A DNA stretch of 19,082 bases from JBBILG01 sp037445085 (GTDB lineage: Bacteria; Pseudomonadota; Gammaproteobacteria; Burkholderiales; Methylophilaceae), in assembly GCA_037445085.1 (NCBI GenBank), contig JBBILG010000030.1:1-19082 (forward strand), read 5' to 3'. The position numbers and the translations under genes were made by a program. The notes under the pieces are model-generated. The model did no database searches and was not told the origin of the DNA. It was given only the letters and a program-made list of their open reading frames with translations. Positions 7,902 to 15,127 of this stretch are shown in pieces. Within the stretch, counting starts at the first letter, position 1. Each line of letters starts with the position of its first letter.

Positions 7902-8393
7902 ATGAAAAGACTGTTGGCCGTCTGGCTGCTTTGCCAGGCCGGTGGGGTGCTCGCGGCCACCCCGCTGCCGCCCGTGGATCCCGGCAACCCGATCTACGAG
8001 GTCAGGGTGGAGCCGGGCGTGGGGTACGAAGACGTGGTGGACAGCCTGAAAAGCGCCGCCGCGGGCAAGAATTTCGTCAGCCCGGCGCATTTCCCCATCG
8101 GCGAACACATCCAGCAACGCGGCATCCCCCTGCGAGGGGTGATGGAAGTCTGGACCTATTGCAGCCTGGGGCTGGGCGCTGAAATTCTGCTCGACCACCC
8201 CGAGTTCTCCGTATTCGCGCCCTGTCGCATCGCGCTCTACGAGCGGGCAGGGCGGCTTCATCTCGCCCTGGACCGGCCGACCTATGCGCTGCGCCACATC
8301 AGGCAACCCACCGAACGCGCCCGCAAGGCGGCCCAGCAACTGGAAGAGACACTGATCTGGATGCTGGACATGGCACGCCGGGGCGATTTCTGA
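7902..8393 (+). CDS. Secreted DUF302-family protein
   Basis: A 163-residue protein. A hydrophobic signal peptide (MKRLLAVWLLCQAGGVLA, likely cleaved before ATPLPP) indicates export. The mature part carries the DUF302 pattern: a YEDVVDSLKSAA segment, then a long middle, EVWTYCSLGLGAEILLDHPE and FAPCRIALYE. DUF302 proteins are common in sulfur-oxidising and other chemolithotrophic bacteria, but their biochemical role is not settled. The ATG at 7902 is preferred over an in-frame GTG at 7869 because it begins the signal peptide directly and follows GAAGGAAG by about eight bases. It is divergent from the FNT channel gene and is followed by gene remnants. Two cysteines remain in the mature protein. 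Confidence 0.82.
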   Translation: MKRLLAVWLLCQAGGVLAATPLPPVDPGNPIYEVRVEPGVGYEDVVDSLKSAAAGKNFVSPAHFPIGEHIQQRGIPLRGVMEVWTYCSLGLGAEILLDHPEFSVFAPCRIALYERAGRLHLALDRPTYALRHIRQPTERARKAAQQLEETLIWMLDMARRGDF

Positions 8394-8413
8394 GACAGTT
8401 CCGAGGAACCCGT

Positions 8414-8612
8414 ATGGCCGTTCCCCCTGCTCATAGCCAAATCCGGCGACAAGCCGCTCCACCTGCCGCCGCGCATGGCAAACCGTCACGGTCTCGTGGC
8501 GGGCGCCACCGGAACCGGCAAGTCCGTCACCCTGCAGGCCTTGGCCGAGCAGTTCTCGCGCGCCAGCGTGCCGGTATTTTGGGATATTGCTTCAAAGGCG
8601 GCCCAAGAGTAG
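8414..8612 (+). pseudogene. 5' remnant of a HerA-like (DUF853/YjgR) ATPase gene
   Basis: Starting at an ATG with a good ribosome-binding site (GAGGAA at 8403-8408), about 55 codons match the N-terminus of the DUF853 HerA-like nucleoside triphosphatases. The match includes PLLIAKSGDKPLHL, MANRHGLVAGATGTGKSVTL (Walker A) and a final VPVF. The ATG and the body are in different frames. Removing one C from the CCCCC at 8423-8427 restores MAVPLLIAK. After about 8579 the similarity stops, where MADVKGDLSG would be expected, and ten unrelated codons lead to TAG at 8612. The full family has roughly 500 residues, so this is a truncated remnant. The C-run indel could be a sequencing error, but the truncation could not. 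Confidence 0.75.
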
Positions 8613-8633
8613 TATCCATTGAGCGGAGATCCG

Positions 8634-8651
8634 CAGCGAAAGGCTTCGCTG
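8634..8651. repeat. Small hairpin before the HbpS-like gene
   Basis: CAGCGAA and TTCGCTG form a perfect seven-base stem around an AGGC loop. There is no following T run, so it is not a standard terminator. It lies between the HerA-like remnant and the secreted GlcG/HbpS-family gene, about 40 bases before that gene's start. Confidence 0.5.
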
Positions 8652-8690
8652 ATTGATTCTACAATCCAATTGACGTGAAAGGGGCAGAAA

Positions 8691-9434
8691 ATGAAAACAA
8701 AACAAGGGCTTGCGATGCTGGTCGCAGCCGCCGTTACTGATGTTCGCGGCAGGCGCCGTCCAGGCGGGGTGCAGGGATGTTTCGCGCGCGGCTTTCGAGG
8801 ATGCCGCCGATGAGGCGGCCATCGACACCGACCAGTTCGGCTTCGGCCTGCCGATGTGGGCCACCATGGTGGATGAGACCGGCCTGGTCTGCCATGTGTA
8901 TTCAACGGACGGGTCGCCCAATACCGGCGCTCTGGCAGGCAACAAGGCCTGGCTGGGCAGCCGCCTGATTTCCGCGCAAAAGGCCAACACCGCCAACGCG
9001 TTCAGCCTCGACGACCTGTCGATCCCCAGTGGTGCCGTGTATGCCGCGGTACAACCGGGTGGCAGCCTGTACGGCTTGCAGCACAGCAATCCGGTGGATG
9101 CCTCCAGGGCCTACGGTGCAGCCCCAGCCAAAATGGCAGGAATTCCGATTTTCTCAGGAACAAGCGTTTCGGTGGCGTGAACGTGTTCGGCGGCGGAGTG
9201 GCGCTGTACAACAGCGGCGGCGTGAAAGTGGGCGCGGTCGGCGCCTCCGGCGACACCTCCTGCCGCGACCACGCCTTTGCCTTCCACCTGCGCGCCAATC
9301 TCGGGCTGGACAACGCGCCCAACAACGACCGGCTGACGCTTGTTGATAGCCCCCCGGATGCGCTGTTCGAACACCCGGCTTGTGGTGTGGGAGACCCGGT
9401 GAACGACATCAGTGTCACCAATACCGCCCCCTGA
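8691..9434 (+). pseudogene. Secreted GlcG/HbpS-family (DUF336) gene with two frameshifts
   Basis: The reading begins at ATG 8691, six bases after AAAGGGG. Residues MKTKQGLAMLVAAAV start a signal peptide, which continues in the next frame as MFAAGAVQAG, so a shift occurs near 8735. The middle part (to about 9130) includes PMWATMVDETGLVCHVY, then NKAWLGSRLISAQKANTANA and GGSLYGLQHSNPV, typical of GlcG/HbpS haem-binding or haem-degrading proteins. The family's VNVFGGGVALY segment and the C-terminus to 9434 then lie back in the first frame. One extra A in the AAAA at 9130-9133 would repair the join. Because everything is present and the first frame is regained, sequencing errors are as likely as true inactivation. 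If intact, it encodes an exported protein of roughly 246 residues. Confidence 0.75.
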
Positions 9435-9508
9435 TAGAAACCAGGGCTTTGTGCAGGCATAGGATCGGCCTCGATCGCTTGTGCACTCGCATCAGCACTG
9501 GAACCAGA

Positions 9509-9533
9509 CCCCCGCTATCGGCGGGGGTTTTTT
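9509..9533 (+). terminator. Rho-independent terminator
   Basis: CCCCCGC (9509-9515), a TATCG loop and GCGGGGG (9521-9527) form a seven-base GC-rich stem, followed directly by TTTTTT (9528-9533). It lies 74 bases after the HbpS-like reading frame and 46 bases before the first pseudopilin gene. It insulates the secretion operon from upstream transcription. Confidence 0.88.
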
Positions 9534-9579
9534 CTGCCATAATCCCGGCAATAGAACCGATCAACGGAACCCCTGCCCC

Positions 9580-9990
9580 ATGAAATCCAGGCACTCCGGT
9601 TTTACCCTGCTCGAACTGCTGGTCGTGATGGTGATCATCGGCCTGCTGGTCGGCTATGTCGCCCCGCGCTATTTCACCCAACTGGGTAAATCCGAGATCA
9701 AGGCCGCGCGGGCGCAGATCAGTGCGCTGTCCAAGGCGCTGGACCTGTATCGGCTGGATACCGGGCATTATCCGCCGCAGGAGGCTGGCCTGCAGGCGCT
9801 GGCGACTGCGCCCGAGGGTGTGGGCGGGTGGCAAGGCCCTTACCTGGAAAAGGCGCTGCCGCTCGATCCCTGGGGCCAGCCCTACCAGTACCGGATTCCG
9901 GGCGAGCGCCGGGAGTATGACCTGTTCTCCTACGGCAAGGACGGCAAGCCGGGGGGGAGCGAGGACCATGCCGATATCTACAACGATTGA
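9580..9990 (+). CDS. gspG: Major pseudopilin, GspG type
   Basis: A 136-residue prepilin-like protein. The class III leader is MKSRHSG, cleaved before FTLLE with Glu at +5, followed by a hydrophobic helix (LLVVMVIIGLLVGYVAP). The globular part has the full GspG plan: a YRLDTGHYPPQEAGLQALATAP segment, then LPLDPWGQPYQY and the C-terminal FSYGKDGKPGG, EDHADI acidic loop that binds calcium in GspG. It should be the main subunit of the periplasmic pseudopilus. Only a weak ribosome-binding site precedes the ATG. A CATAAT at 9538-9543 might be a -10 element for the operon, but no -35 is clear because the terminator stem occupies that position. It is the first gene of the secretion operon. Confidence 0.92.
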   Translation: MKSRHSGFTLLELLVVMVIIGLLVGYVAPRYFTQLGKSEIKAARAQISALSKALDLYRLDTGHYPPQEAGLQALATAPEGVGGWQGPYLEKALPLDPWGQPYQYRIPGERREYDLFSYGKDGKPGGSEDHADIYND

Positions 9991-10002
9991 ATCCGGCTGA
10001 AC

Positions 10003-11187
10003 ATGCAATACCTGCTCAGAGTCATGCGCCCGGATGCGGCCCCGTCGCCCCTGCGGCTGGAAGCGGCGAACGTCGATGAGGCGCGGCGTCTGGCCGAGCA
10101 GCAGGGGTTCACCGTGCTGCGCATCGAGCAGGGCGGCCTGGCGGGGCTGCAGGCGCGTCGCGGCGCTTTTCCGTTGCTGTTGTTCTGCCAGGAACTGCGT
10201 GTGCTGATCGAAGCGGGCCTGACCTTGCCGGAGTGCCTGGAAACCCTGGCGCAAAAGGAAGAAAAAGCCGAGACCCGCGCGGCGCTTGCCGGGCTGCTCG
10301 AGAGGCTGCGCGAGGGCAGGACCCTGTCGGATGCGCTGGCGGCCCAGCCGCGGCATTTCCCCGGACTGTTCGTGGGTGCCGTGCGCGCCTGCGAGACCAC
10401 CGGCAATTTGGCCGAGGGCCTTTCCCGCTACGCGATGTATCTGGAACAGGTGGATTTGCTCAGGAAGCGCATCGTCAGCGCTTCGATCTACCCTGCGCTG
10501 GTGCTCGCGTTCGGGTTCGCGGTTCTGGCCTTCCTGCTAGGCTACGTGGTGCCGCGCTTCAGCCGCATCTACGAGGCGCGTGCCAGCGAACTTTCGCTGC
10601 CTTCCGAAGTGCTGCTGGGCCTGGGGCAGGCTGTCGAGCAGCACGGCCTGCTGATGCTGGCTGGAATGGCGGTGCTGCTGGGGGCTGGCGCGGCCATGCT
10701 CGCCCAGGCTGCCGTGCGGGCGCGCATGGCCGCATGGGTCACCGAATTGCCATACCTTGGACGACGGCTGCGCATCTATCATCTGAGTCGGTTCTATCGC
10801 ACCTTTGCGATGCTGTTGCGCAGTGGCATTCCCGTGGTCACCGCGCTGGGCATGATCAACGATCTGCTCGGGCATGCCTTGCGCCAGAGCGTGGACAGGG
10901 CCAGGGGCATGATCAGCGAGGGGCGTCCGTTCTCGGATGCCATGGTGGCCTGTGGCCTGGCCACCCCGGTCGCGGTGCAGCTGTTTCGCGCCGGCGAGCG
11001 CTCCGGGCGACTGGATGTCATGATGGAGCGTGCTGCGGCGTTCCACGAGGAGGAAATGCTGCGCTGGGTGGATGCCTTCACCAAGCTGTTCGAACCGCTG
11101 CTGATGGCGGCGATCGGCATATTGATCGGGCTGATCGTGCTGCTGATGTACTTGCCCATCTTCGAACTGGCGAGCGGCCTCCAATGA
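10003..11187 (+). CDS. gspF: Inner-membrane platform protein, GspF/PilC family
   Basis: A 394-residue polytopic inner-membrane protein that anchors the assembly ATPase and supports pseudopilus growth. It has a soluble N-terminal part and two T2SSF repeats at roughly 57-180 and 260-385. The first carries FCQELRVLIEAGLTLPECLE and the second FYRTFAMLLRSGIPVVTALG. Membrane segments are near 161-183, 214-236 and 366-386. The length is normal for GspF. It starts 12 bases after gspG, and its stop overlaps the ATPase start (ATGA), implying translational coupling. By eye it could equally be named MshG or PilC. The neighbouring GspG-type pseudopilin favours the Gsp name. Confidence 0.92.
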   Translation: MQYLLRVMRPDAAPSPLRLEAANVDEARRLAEQQGFTVLRIEQGGLAGLQARRGAFPLLLFCQELRVLIEAGLTLPECLETLAQKEEKAETRAALAGLLERLREGRTLSDALAAQPRHFPGLFVGAVRACETTGNLAEGLSRYAMYLEQVDLLRKRIVSASIYPALVLAFGFAVLAFLLGYVVPRFSRIYEARASELSLPSEVLLGLGQAVEQHGLLMLAGMAVLLGAGAAMLAQAAVRARMAAWVTELPYLGRRLRIYHLSRFYRTFAMLLRSGIPVVTALGMINDLLGHALRQSVDRARGMISEGRPFSDAMVACGLATPVAVQLFRAGERSGRLDVMMERAAAFHEEEMLRWVDAFTKLFEPLLMAAIGILIGLIVLLMYLPIFELASGLQ

Positions 11188-12863
11188 GCGCCCCCATGGA
11201 TTTGACCGACAGTGTGGCGGCTGCCGTGCGGCGCGCGCATGCGGAGGCGGCACAGACGCACCGGCGGGCCATCGAACTGCTGGAGGAGGTGGACGGGCTG
11301 GCTCCCGCGGAACTGGTGGCCGGGCTCGCCAGGCTGTATGCCTACGTCCCCATGGATCTCGACGGCATGCTGGCCTGCACACCCGCCTTCGACCGTGTTT
11401 CTTACTCCGAGGCCTTGCAGCGCGAGTGCGTGGCGTTGCGCGCAGAAGGCGGGCGCATGCTGCTGGCGTTTGCCGACGTGTTCGACGATGGTCTTGCGGC
11501 CTGGGCGGCCGAACGCATGGGCGGGGCTTTCGCGATGCGGCTCGCCCATCGCGCCGACGTGGCGGCCTACCTGGCCAGGCAGGAAGAATCGCTGCATGCG
11601 GTGGAAACCGCCCTCGGCGCGGCCAGCAGCGAGGGGGCCGCGGCCAGCAGCGCCGAAGAGCTCTCGCTGCACAGCATCGAGGGCGATGCCAGCCCGGTGG
11701 TCAAGCTGGTACGTTCCACGCTGTATGACGCGCTCAAGGCCGACGCCAGCGACATCCATCTGGAGATGCTGCCCGGCGGGCTCGCCATCAAGTACCGGCT
11801 GGACGGGGTGATGAGCCAGGTCGGCGCGGTCAGCGAGCAGGCCATCGCCGAGCAGGTGATCTCGCGCGTCAAAGTGATGGCCGAGCTCGACATCACCGAG
11901 CAGCGGGTGCCGCAGGACGGTCGTTTTCGCGCGGTGTACCGCGGCCGTGACGTGGACTTCCGCGTGTCGGTGATGCCCAGCATTCACGGCGAGGACGTGG
12001 TGATCCGCGTGCTCGACAAGCAGGCCCTGGCCGACCACGTCAAGGGCCTGCGGCTCGACTACCTGGGCTTCGACGAGACGGTGATGGCGGTGATGCGCCG
12101 CCATTTCCTCAACCCCTACGGCATGGTGCTGGTCACCGGGCCCACCGGCAGCGGCAAGACCACTACGCTGTACGCGGCGATCAGCGAGATCAACCACGGG
12201 CTGGACAAGATCATCACCATCGAGGACCCGGTCGAGTACCAGCTGGCGGGCGTGCTGCAGATCCCGGTCAACGAGAAGAAGGGGCTGACTTTCGCGCGCG
12301 GACTGCGCTCCATCCTGCGCCACGACCCGGACAAGATCATGGTGGGCGAGATCCGCGACCAGGAAACGGCGCAGATCGCCATCCAGTCCGCACTGACCGG
12401 CCACCTGGTGTTCACCACCGTGCACGCCAACAACGTGTTCGACGTCCTGGGTCGCTTCATGCACATGGGAGTCGACCCCTACAGCTTCGTCTCCGCGCTC
12501 AACATCGTCATCGCCCAGCGCCTGCTGCGCACGGTATGCCGCAACTGCGCCGAGCCAGTGCCGCTGGACGCCGGGCTTGCCGAGCTGGCGGGGGCCGCAC
12601 CGCCGGAACATGCCCGCCCGCTGCGCGGCAAGGGCTGCGGTGCCTGCCGCGGCACCGGCTACAAGGGACGGCGCGCGGTGGCGGAAGTGCTGACGCTGGA
12701 CGACGAACTGCGCGAGCTGATTGCCGCACGCGCCGCAGTGCGGCAGATCAAGGAGCACGCGCGCAACCAGGGCACCCGCTTGCTGCGCGAGGCGGCACTG
12801 GAGATGGTCTGGCGCGGCGAAACCACCGTGGAGGAGGTCAACCGTGTCACGGCTCTGGTCTAG
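11184..12863 (+). CDS. gspE: Assembly ATPase, GspE/MshE/PilB family
   Basis: A 559-residue cytoplasmic hexameric ATPase that powers pseudopilin assembly. A divergent N-terminal domain (about 1-140) and an Ala/Ser/Glu-rich linker (about 145-165) precede the core. Walker A is GPTGSGKTTTLY at 319-330, the Asp box and Walker B region is ILRHDPDKIMVGEIRD at 377-392, and the His box is GHLVFTTVHANN. A zinc site of C452-x2-C455 and C485-x2-C488 follows, as in assembly ATPases rather than PilT-type retraction motors. The start at 11184 is set by the four-base overlap with gspF. The longer in-frame reading upstream is only out-of-frame gspF sequence. The last 20 bases overlap the next gene. Confidence 0.94.
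   Translation: MSAPMDLTDSVAAAVRRAHAEAAQTHRRAIELLEEVDGLAPAELVAGLARLYAYVPMDLDGMLACTPAFDRVSYSEALQRECVALRAEGGRMLLAFADVFDDGLAAWAAERMGGAFAMRLAHRADVAAYLARQEESLHAVETALGAASSEGAAASSAEELSLHSIEGDASPVVKLVRSTLYDALKADASDIHLEMLPGGLAIKYRLDGVMSQVGAVSEQAIAEQVISRVKVMAELDITEQRVPQDGRFRAVYRGRDVDFRVSVMPSIHGEDVVIRVLDKQALADHVKGLRLDYLGFDETVMAVMRRHFLNPYGMVLVTGPTGSGKTTTLYAAISEINHGLDKIITIEDPVEYQLAGVLQIPVNEKKGLTFARGLRSILRHDPDKIMVGEIRDQETAQIAIQSALTGHLVFTTVHANNVFDVLGRFMHMGVDPYSFVSALNIVIAQRLLRTVCRNCAEPVPLDAGLAELAGAAPPEHARPLRGKGCGACRGTGYKGRRAVAEVLTLDDELRELIAARAAVRQIKEHARNQGTRLLREAALEMVWRGETTVEEVNRVTALV
12831..12837 (+). promoter_or_regulatory. Ribosome-binding site inside the ATPase gene
   Basis: GAGGAGG ends six bases before GTG at 12844 and is the strongest Shine-Dalgarno sequence in the operon. 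It fixes the start of the next gene inside the 3' end of the ATPase gene. Confidence 0.75.
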
Positions 12864-13602
12864 CCCGGCCACGCTGGCGCTGGCGCCCGAGGGCATCGCC
12901 ATGAGCCAGGGCGGCAAGTCCCGTCTGCTCATGCAGGGCGAGGCCTCGGACTGGAAGACGCTGCTCGATGCCTTGCGCGACATGGCGCAAGGCTTGGCGA
13001 TCCGGCGCGCGCGTATCATCCTTTCCGCACCTTACGTGCGCTATGCCGTGCTGCCGCCGCAGCCCGCCGTGGTCGCTGCGCGGGACTGGCAGGCGCTCGG
13101 CGCGCATGCCCTGCGCCAACTGTACGGGGCCGTCGCCGATGACTGGGTGGTGCGCGTTTCATTGCAGGGCCATGGCGCGCCGGCAGTGGCCTGTGCGCTG
13201 GAGCGCGCGCTGCTGGACGAACTGCAGCGCTTGGCAGGTGACATGCGTTGGCGGCTGACGTCGATCGAGCCGGATCTGATGGCGGTGTTCAACCGCCATC
13301 GCCGGCAGTTGCCGGCCACCGCCTGGCTGCTGCTGGCCGGGCCGCAACGCCTGCTGCTGGCTGAACTGGCCGCAGGGCGCTGGGAGCGATTCTCCCTGGC
13401 GCATCCGCTGGCCGGGGAGGAGCCGGCATCCGCCGCAGCGCTGCTCGAGCGTGCCGCGCGCCGGGACGGAGCGCACAGCCCAGGGCTGCTGGCTTGCTTT
13501 GGTGACGAGACCTTGCTGCCCGTCACGTATCCTGCCGGCATGAGCCACGTTGGCCTGCAGCGGGCGCCGGGCACCTCGCCCTTGCAGCTGGCGGAACTCT
13601 AG
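12844..13602 (+). CDS. GspL/PilM-like actin-fold scaffold protein
   Basis: A 252-residue, apparently cytoplasmic protein with no signal peptide or membrane span. Similarity is weak, but position and composition fit the actin-like cytoplasmic part of GspL, PilM or MshI. These proteins link the assembly ATPase to the inner-membrane PilN/PilO-type dimer. Supporting points are the alternating beta and Ala/Leu-rich helical segments (RARIILSAPYVRYAVLPPQP, then WLLLAGPQRLLLAELAAGRW) and the PilN-like gene that follows. In GspL the membrane part is fused, whereas here it is a separate gene, as in PilM-PilN. The GTG at 12844 is chosen for its GAGGAGG site and the N-terminus SRLWSSPATLALAPEG. An ATG at 12901 would be an alternative. 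Confidence 0.7.
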   Translation: MSRLWSSPATLALAPEGIAMSQGGKSRLLMQGEASDWKTLLDALRDMAQGLAIRRARIILSAPYVRYAVLPPQPAVVAARDWQALGAHALRQLYGAVADDWVVRVSLQGHGAPAVACALERALLDELQRLAGDMRWRLTSIEPDLMAVFNRHRRQLPATAWLLLAGPQRLLLAELAAGRWERFSLAHPLAGEEPASAAALLERAARRDGAHSPGLLACFGDETLLPVTYPAGMSHVGLQRAPGTSPLQLAEL

Positions 13603-13604
13603 AC

Positions 13605-14123
13605 ATGAAGCGGCTGGAACTGGATTTCTCGGATGATCGCGCAGGCCGCCGCCGCAGCGTTGGCATCACCGCGCTGCTGCTGGTCTGCGGGCTGTTTGTG
13701 GTCGCAGTCCAATGGCATCGGGCGGTGGATAGCCGGAGCGCCGGACTGCAGTCGGCTTCTGAGGCGGCGGGCCAGGCCGTCCTGCCAGCCGCGGCCGAGT
13801 CCGGCCAGCGCGAGCTGCTGGTCGCGAACGAGGCTGCGCGGGCCTTGAACAGGCCGTGGGGGGAGTTGCTGGCTGCGCTGGAGCAGGCGCAGGACAGCCG
13901 CGTGCAGCTACTCGTGCTGCAGCCCAACCCGCGCAAGGGCGAAGTCCAGCTGAGCGGGGAGGCGGCAAGTTTTGCGGCACTGGCGGAATATCTCTCCAGG
14001 TTGCGCGCCCAGGCCGTTCTTGGGGAGGTGGTTCTGAACAGCCAGCGGCCGATGGAGGAGGACGGTCGGCAGGCCCTCGCTTTCACGCTGACGGCGGAAT
14101 GGGCGGAGCATCCTGCGCCATGA
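13605..14123 (+). CDS. PilN-like inner-membrane assembly protein
   Basis: A 172-residue bitopic protein. A short cytoplasmic N-terminus (MKRLELDFSDD), which would contact the PilM-like protein, is followed by one membrane span at about 18-37. An Ala/Glu-rich helical stretch comes next (about 40-75), and then a small periplasmic ferredoxin-like domain (LLVLQPNPRKGEVQLSGEA, ending in a beta strand FTLTAEW). This is the PilN/GspL C-terminal layout. It starts two bases after the upstream stop and overlaps the next gene by four bases (ATGA). Naming rests on topology and gene order more than on strong motif matches. Confidence 0.72.
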   Translation: MKRLELDFSDDRAGRRRSVGITALLLVCGLFVVAVQWHRAVDSRSAGLQSASEAAGQAVLPAAAESGQRELLVANEAARALNRPWGELLAALEQAQDSRVQLLVLQPNPRKGEVQLSGEAASFAALAEYLSRLRAQAVLGEVVLNSQRPMEEDGRQALAFTLTAEWAEHPAP

Positions 14124-14638
14124 ACAGGCTCCGCTGGATGCTGGCACGCTCGGCCGAGCGGCTCGGATTGCCCGCCCTGCTGGCGCTCGTACTGGCGTGC
14201 GCCCTGGCCGTGTACCTGGTTCTGGTTTTGTGGCCGGCGCAGCAGCGCCTGGCCGAACTGGAGCGCCAGCCGCAACCGGCTCGGGCGCGGCCGGCGATGG
14301 TCCTGCCGCCGGCCCCCGTGACCTTCCTGCAAGGGTTTCCTGCGGCCGATGCGTTCCCGACGCAACTGCAAGCCTTGTTCGACACGGCAGGCGCGTACGG
14401 GCTTGCGCCGGGAGAAGTCAGCTACAAGTGGGAGCGCCGGCGTGACGAACCCCTGCAGCGCTGCCAGGTAAGCTTCGTCCTGGACGCCCCGTATCCGGAC
14501 ACGCGCGCCTTTCTGGACGATGCGCTGGCCGCATTGCCGCACGTGGCGATCGATGCGCTCGGGTTCAGCCGCGGCAGCGTCCGGGAGGAAACAGTGCGCG
14601 CCAGCATTCGCCTGACTTTTTACCTGGTGCGGCCATGA
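14120..14638 (+). CDS. PilO/GspM/MshJ-like inner-membrane protein
   Basis: A 172-residue bitopic protein. A basic N-terminus (MNRLRWMLARSAERLG) is followed by a membrane span at about 17-38 and a short helical segment (AQQRLAELERQ). A proline-rich linker then leads to a periplasmic domain of alternating strands and helices (about 80-172). The layout is that of PilO, GspM or MshJ, which pair with PilN-like proteins in the inner-membrane ring. It overlaps its neighbours by four bases on both sides (ATGA), so expression is tightly coupled. No catalytic motif is expected or seen. The assignment depends on topology and position. Confidence 0.7.
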   Translation: MNRLRWMLARSAERLGLPALLALVLACALAVYLVLVLWPAQQRLAELERQPQPARARPAMVLPPAPVTFLQGFPAADAFPTQLQALFDTAGAYGLAPGEVSYKWERRRDEPLQRCQVSFVLDAPYPDTRAFLDDALAALPHVAIDALGFSRGSVREETVRASIRLTFYLVRP

Positions 14639-15120
14639 GCGCGCCACCCGCATGGAGCCGCACGCGCTGGCTGGGTGTCGCGCTGGCCGTGACGCTGCTG
14701 CTCGTCTGGCAGGCCCCGGCGCCTGACCGGCCGGCCGAGCCGGTGCAGCCGCATGGCGCCGAGGGGGCAGGTGCCGATCTTGCGCCGCAGCTGGAATTGC
14801 TGGGCAGGCATCCGGCGGCAGAGGCCTATGTCGACCTGTTTGCAGTGCGCGAGGCCAGGCCCGATCGCACGGCGCAGCCACCGCTTGCCGAAGCGCCGCC
14901 GGCACCGCCTCCGCTGCGGTTCAGCTTTGTTGGCCGGATGGTCGAGGAAGGGCGCACCAAGCTGTTCCTGCAGGACGGGCAGACGCTGCACGTGGTGCAA
15001 GAGGGCGACATGCTGGGGCGGGATTACCGGCTGCTCAGGCTGGAGGGCGGCCGCATCGAACTGCTATATTTGCCGTTGAACATGACACAGACCATGAACG
15101 TTGGGCATCGCCTTGAATAA
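14635..15120 (+). CDS. GspC/PilP/MshK-like connector protein
   Basis: A 161-residue protein. A short N-terminal membrane span (about 12-26) is followed by a Pro/Ala-rich linker, a middle segment (APQLELLGRHPAAEAYVDLF) and a second proline-rich linker (about 78-97). A compact beta domain ends the protein, with FSFVGRMVEEGRTKLFLQDG and a later LLRLEGGRIELLYLP. This beta domain resembles the homology region of GspC, PilP and MshK, which in those systems binds the secretin's N-terminal domains. The secretin gene follows at once, as in mshK-mshL and pilP-pilQ. There is no lipobox, unlike PilP, and no PDZ domain, unlike many GspC proteins. Confidence 0.72.
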   Translation: MSAPPAWSRTRWLGVALAVTLLLVWQAPAPDRPAEPVQPHGAEGAGADLAPQLELLGRHPAAEAYVDLFAVREARPDRTAQPPLAEAPPAPPPLRFSFVGRMVEEGRTKLFLQDGQTLHVVQEGDMLGRDYRLLRLEGGRIELLYLPLNMTQTMNVGHRLE

Positions 15121-15127
15121 ATTACGA

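Noticed and set aside
6803..8182. Plus-strand open frame of 459 codons running through the Ns
   Set aside because: It overlaps the regulator's 3' end, the antisense of the FNT gene and the DUF302 gene in the wrong frame, and exists only because Ns carry no stop codons.
8414..8656. An 80-codon plus-strand ORF from the ATG at 8414 as an intact small gene
   Set aside because: Its frame gives no recognisable protein. The adjacent frame encodes the Walker A region of a HerA-like ATPase, so this is the frameshifted reading of a remnant.
10794..13019. Minus-strand open frame of 741 codons opposite gspF and gspE
   Set aside because: It is a mirror of GC-rich codon usage. Its translation is rich in His, Gln, Asp and Val with no family pattern, and the plus strand carries unmistakable GspF and GspE.
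13523..14905. Minus-strand open frame of 460 codons opposite the PilN-PilO-PilP-like genes
   Set aside because: It is Arg/Pro/Ala/Ser-rich shadow coding. The plus strand has coupled starts, membrane spans and conserved order.
15101..15127. TTG at 15101 (or 15113) as the secretin start
   Set aside because: It has no ribosome-binding site and overlaps the upstream gene. ATG 15128 gives a compact lipoprotein signal, though the TTG starts cannot be ruled out.
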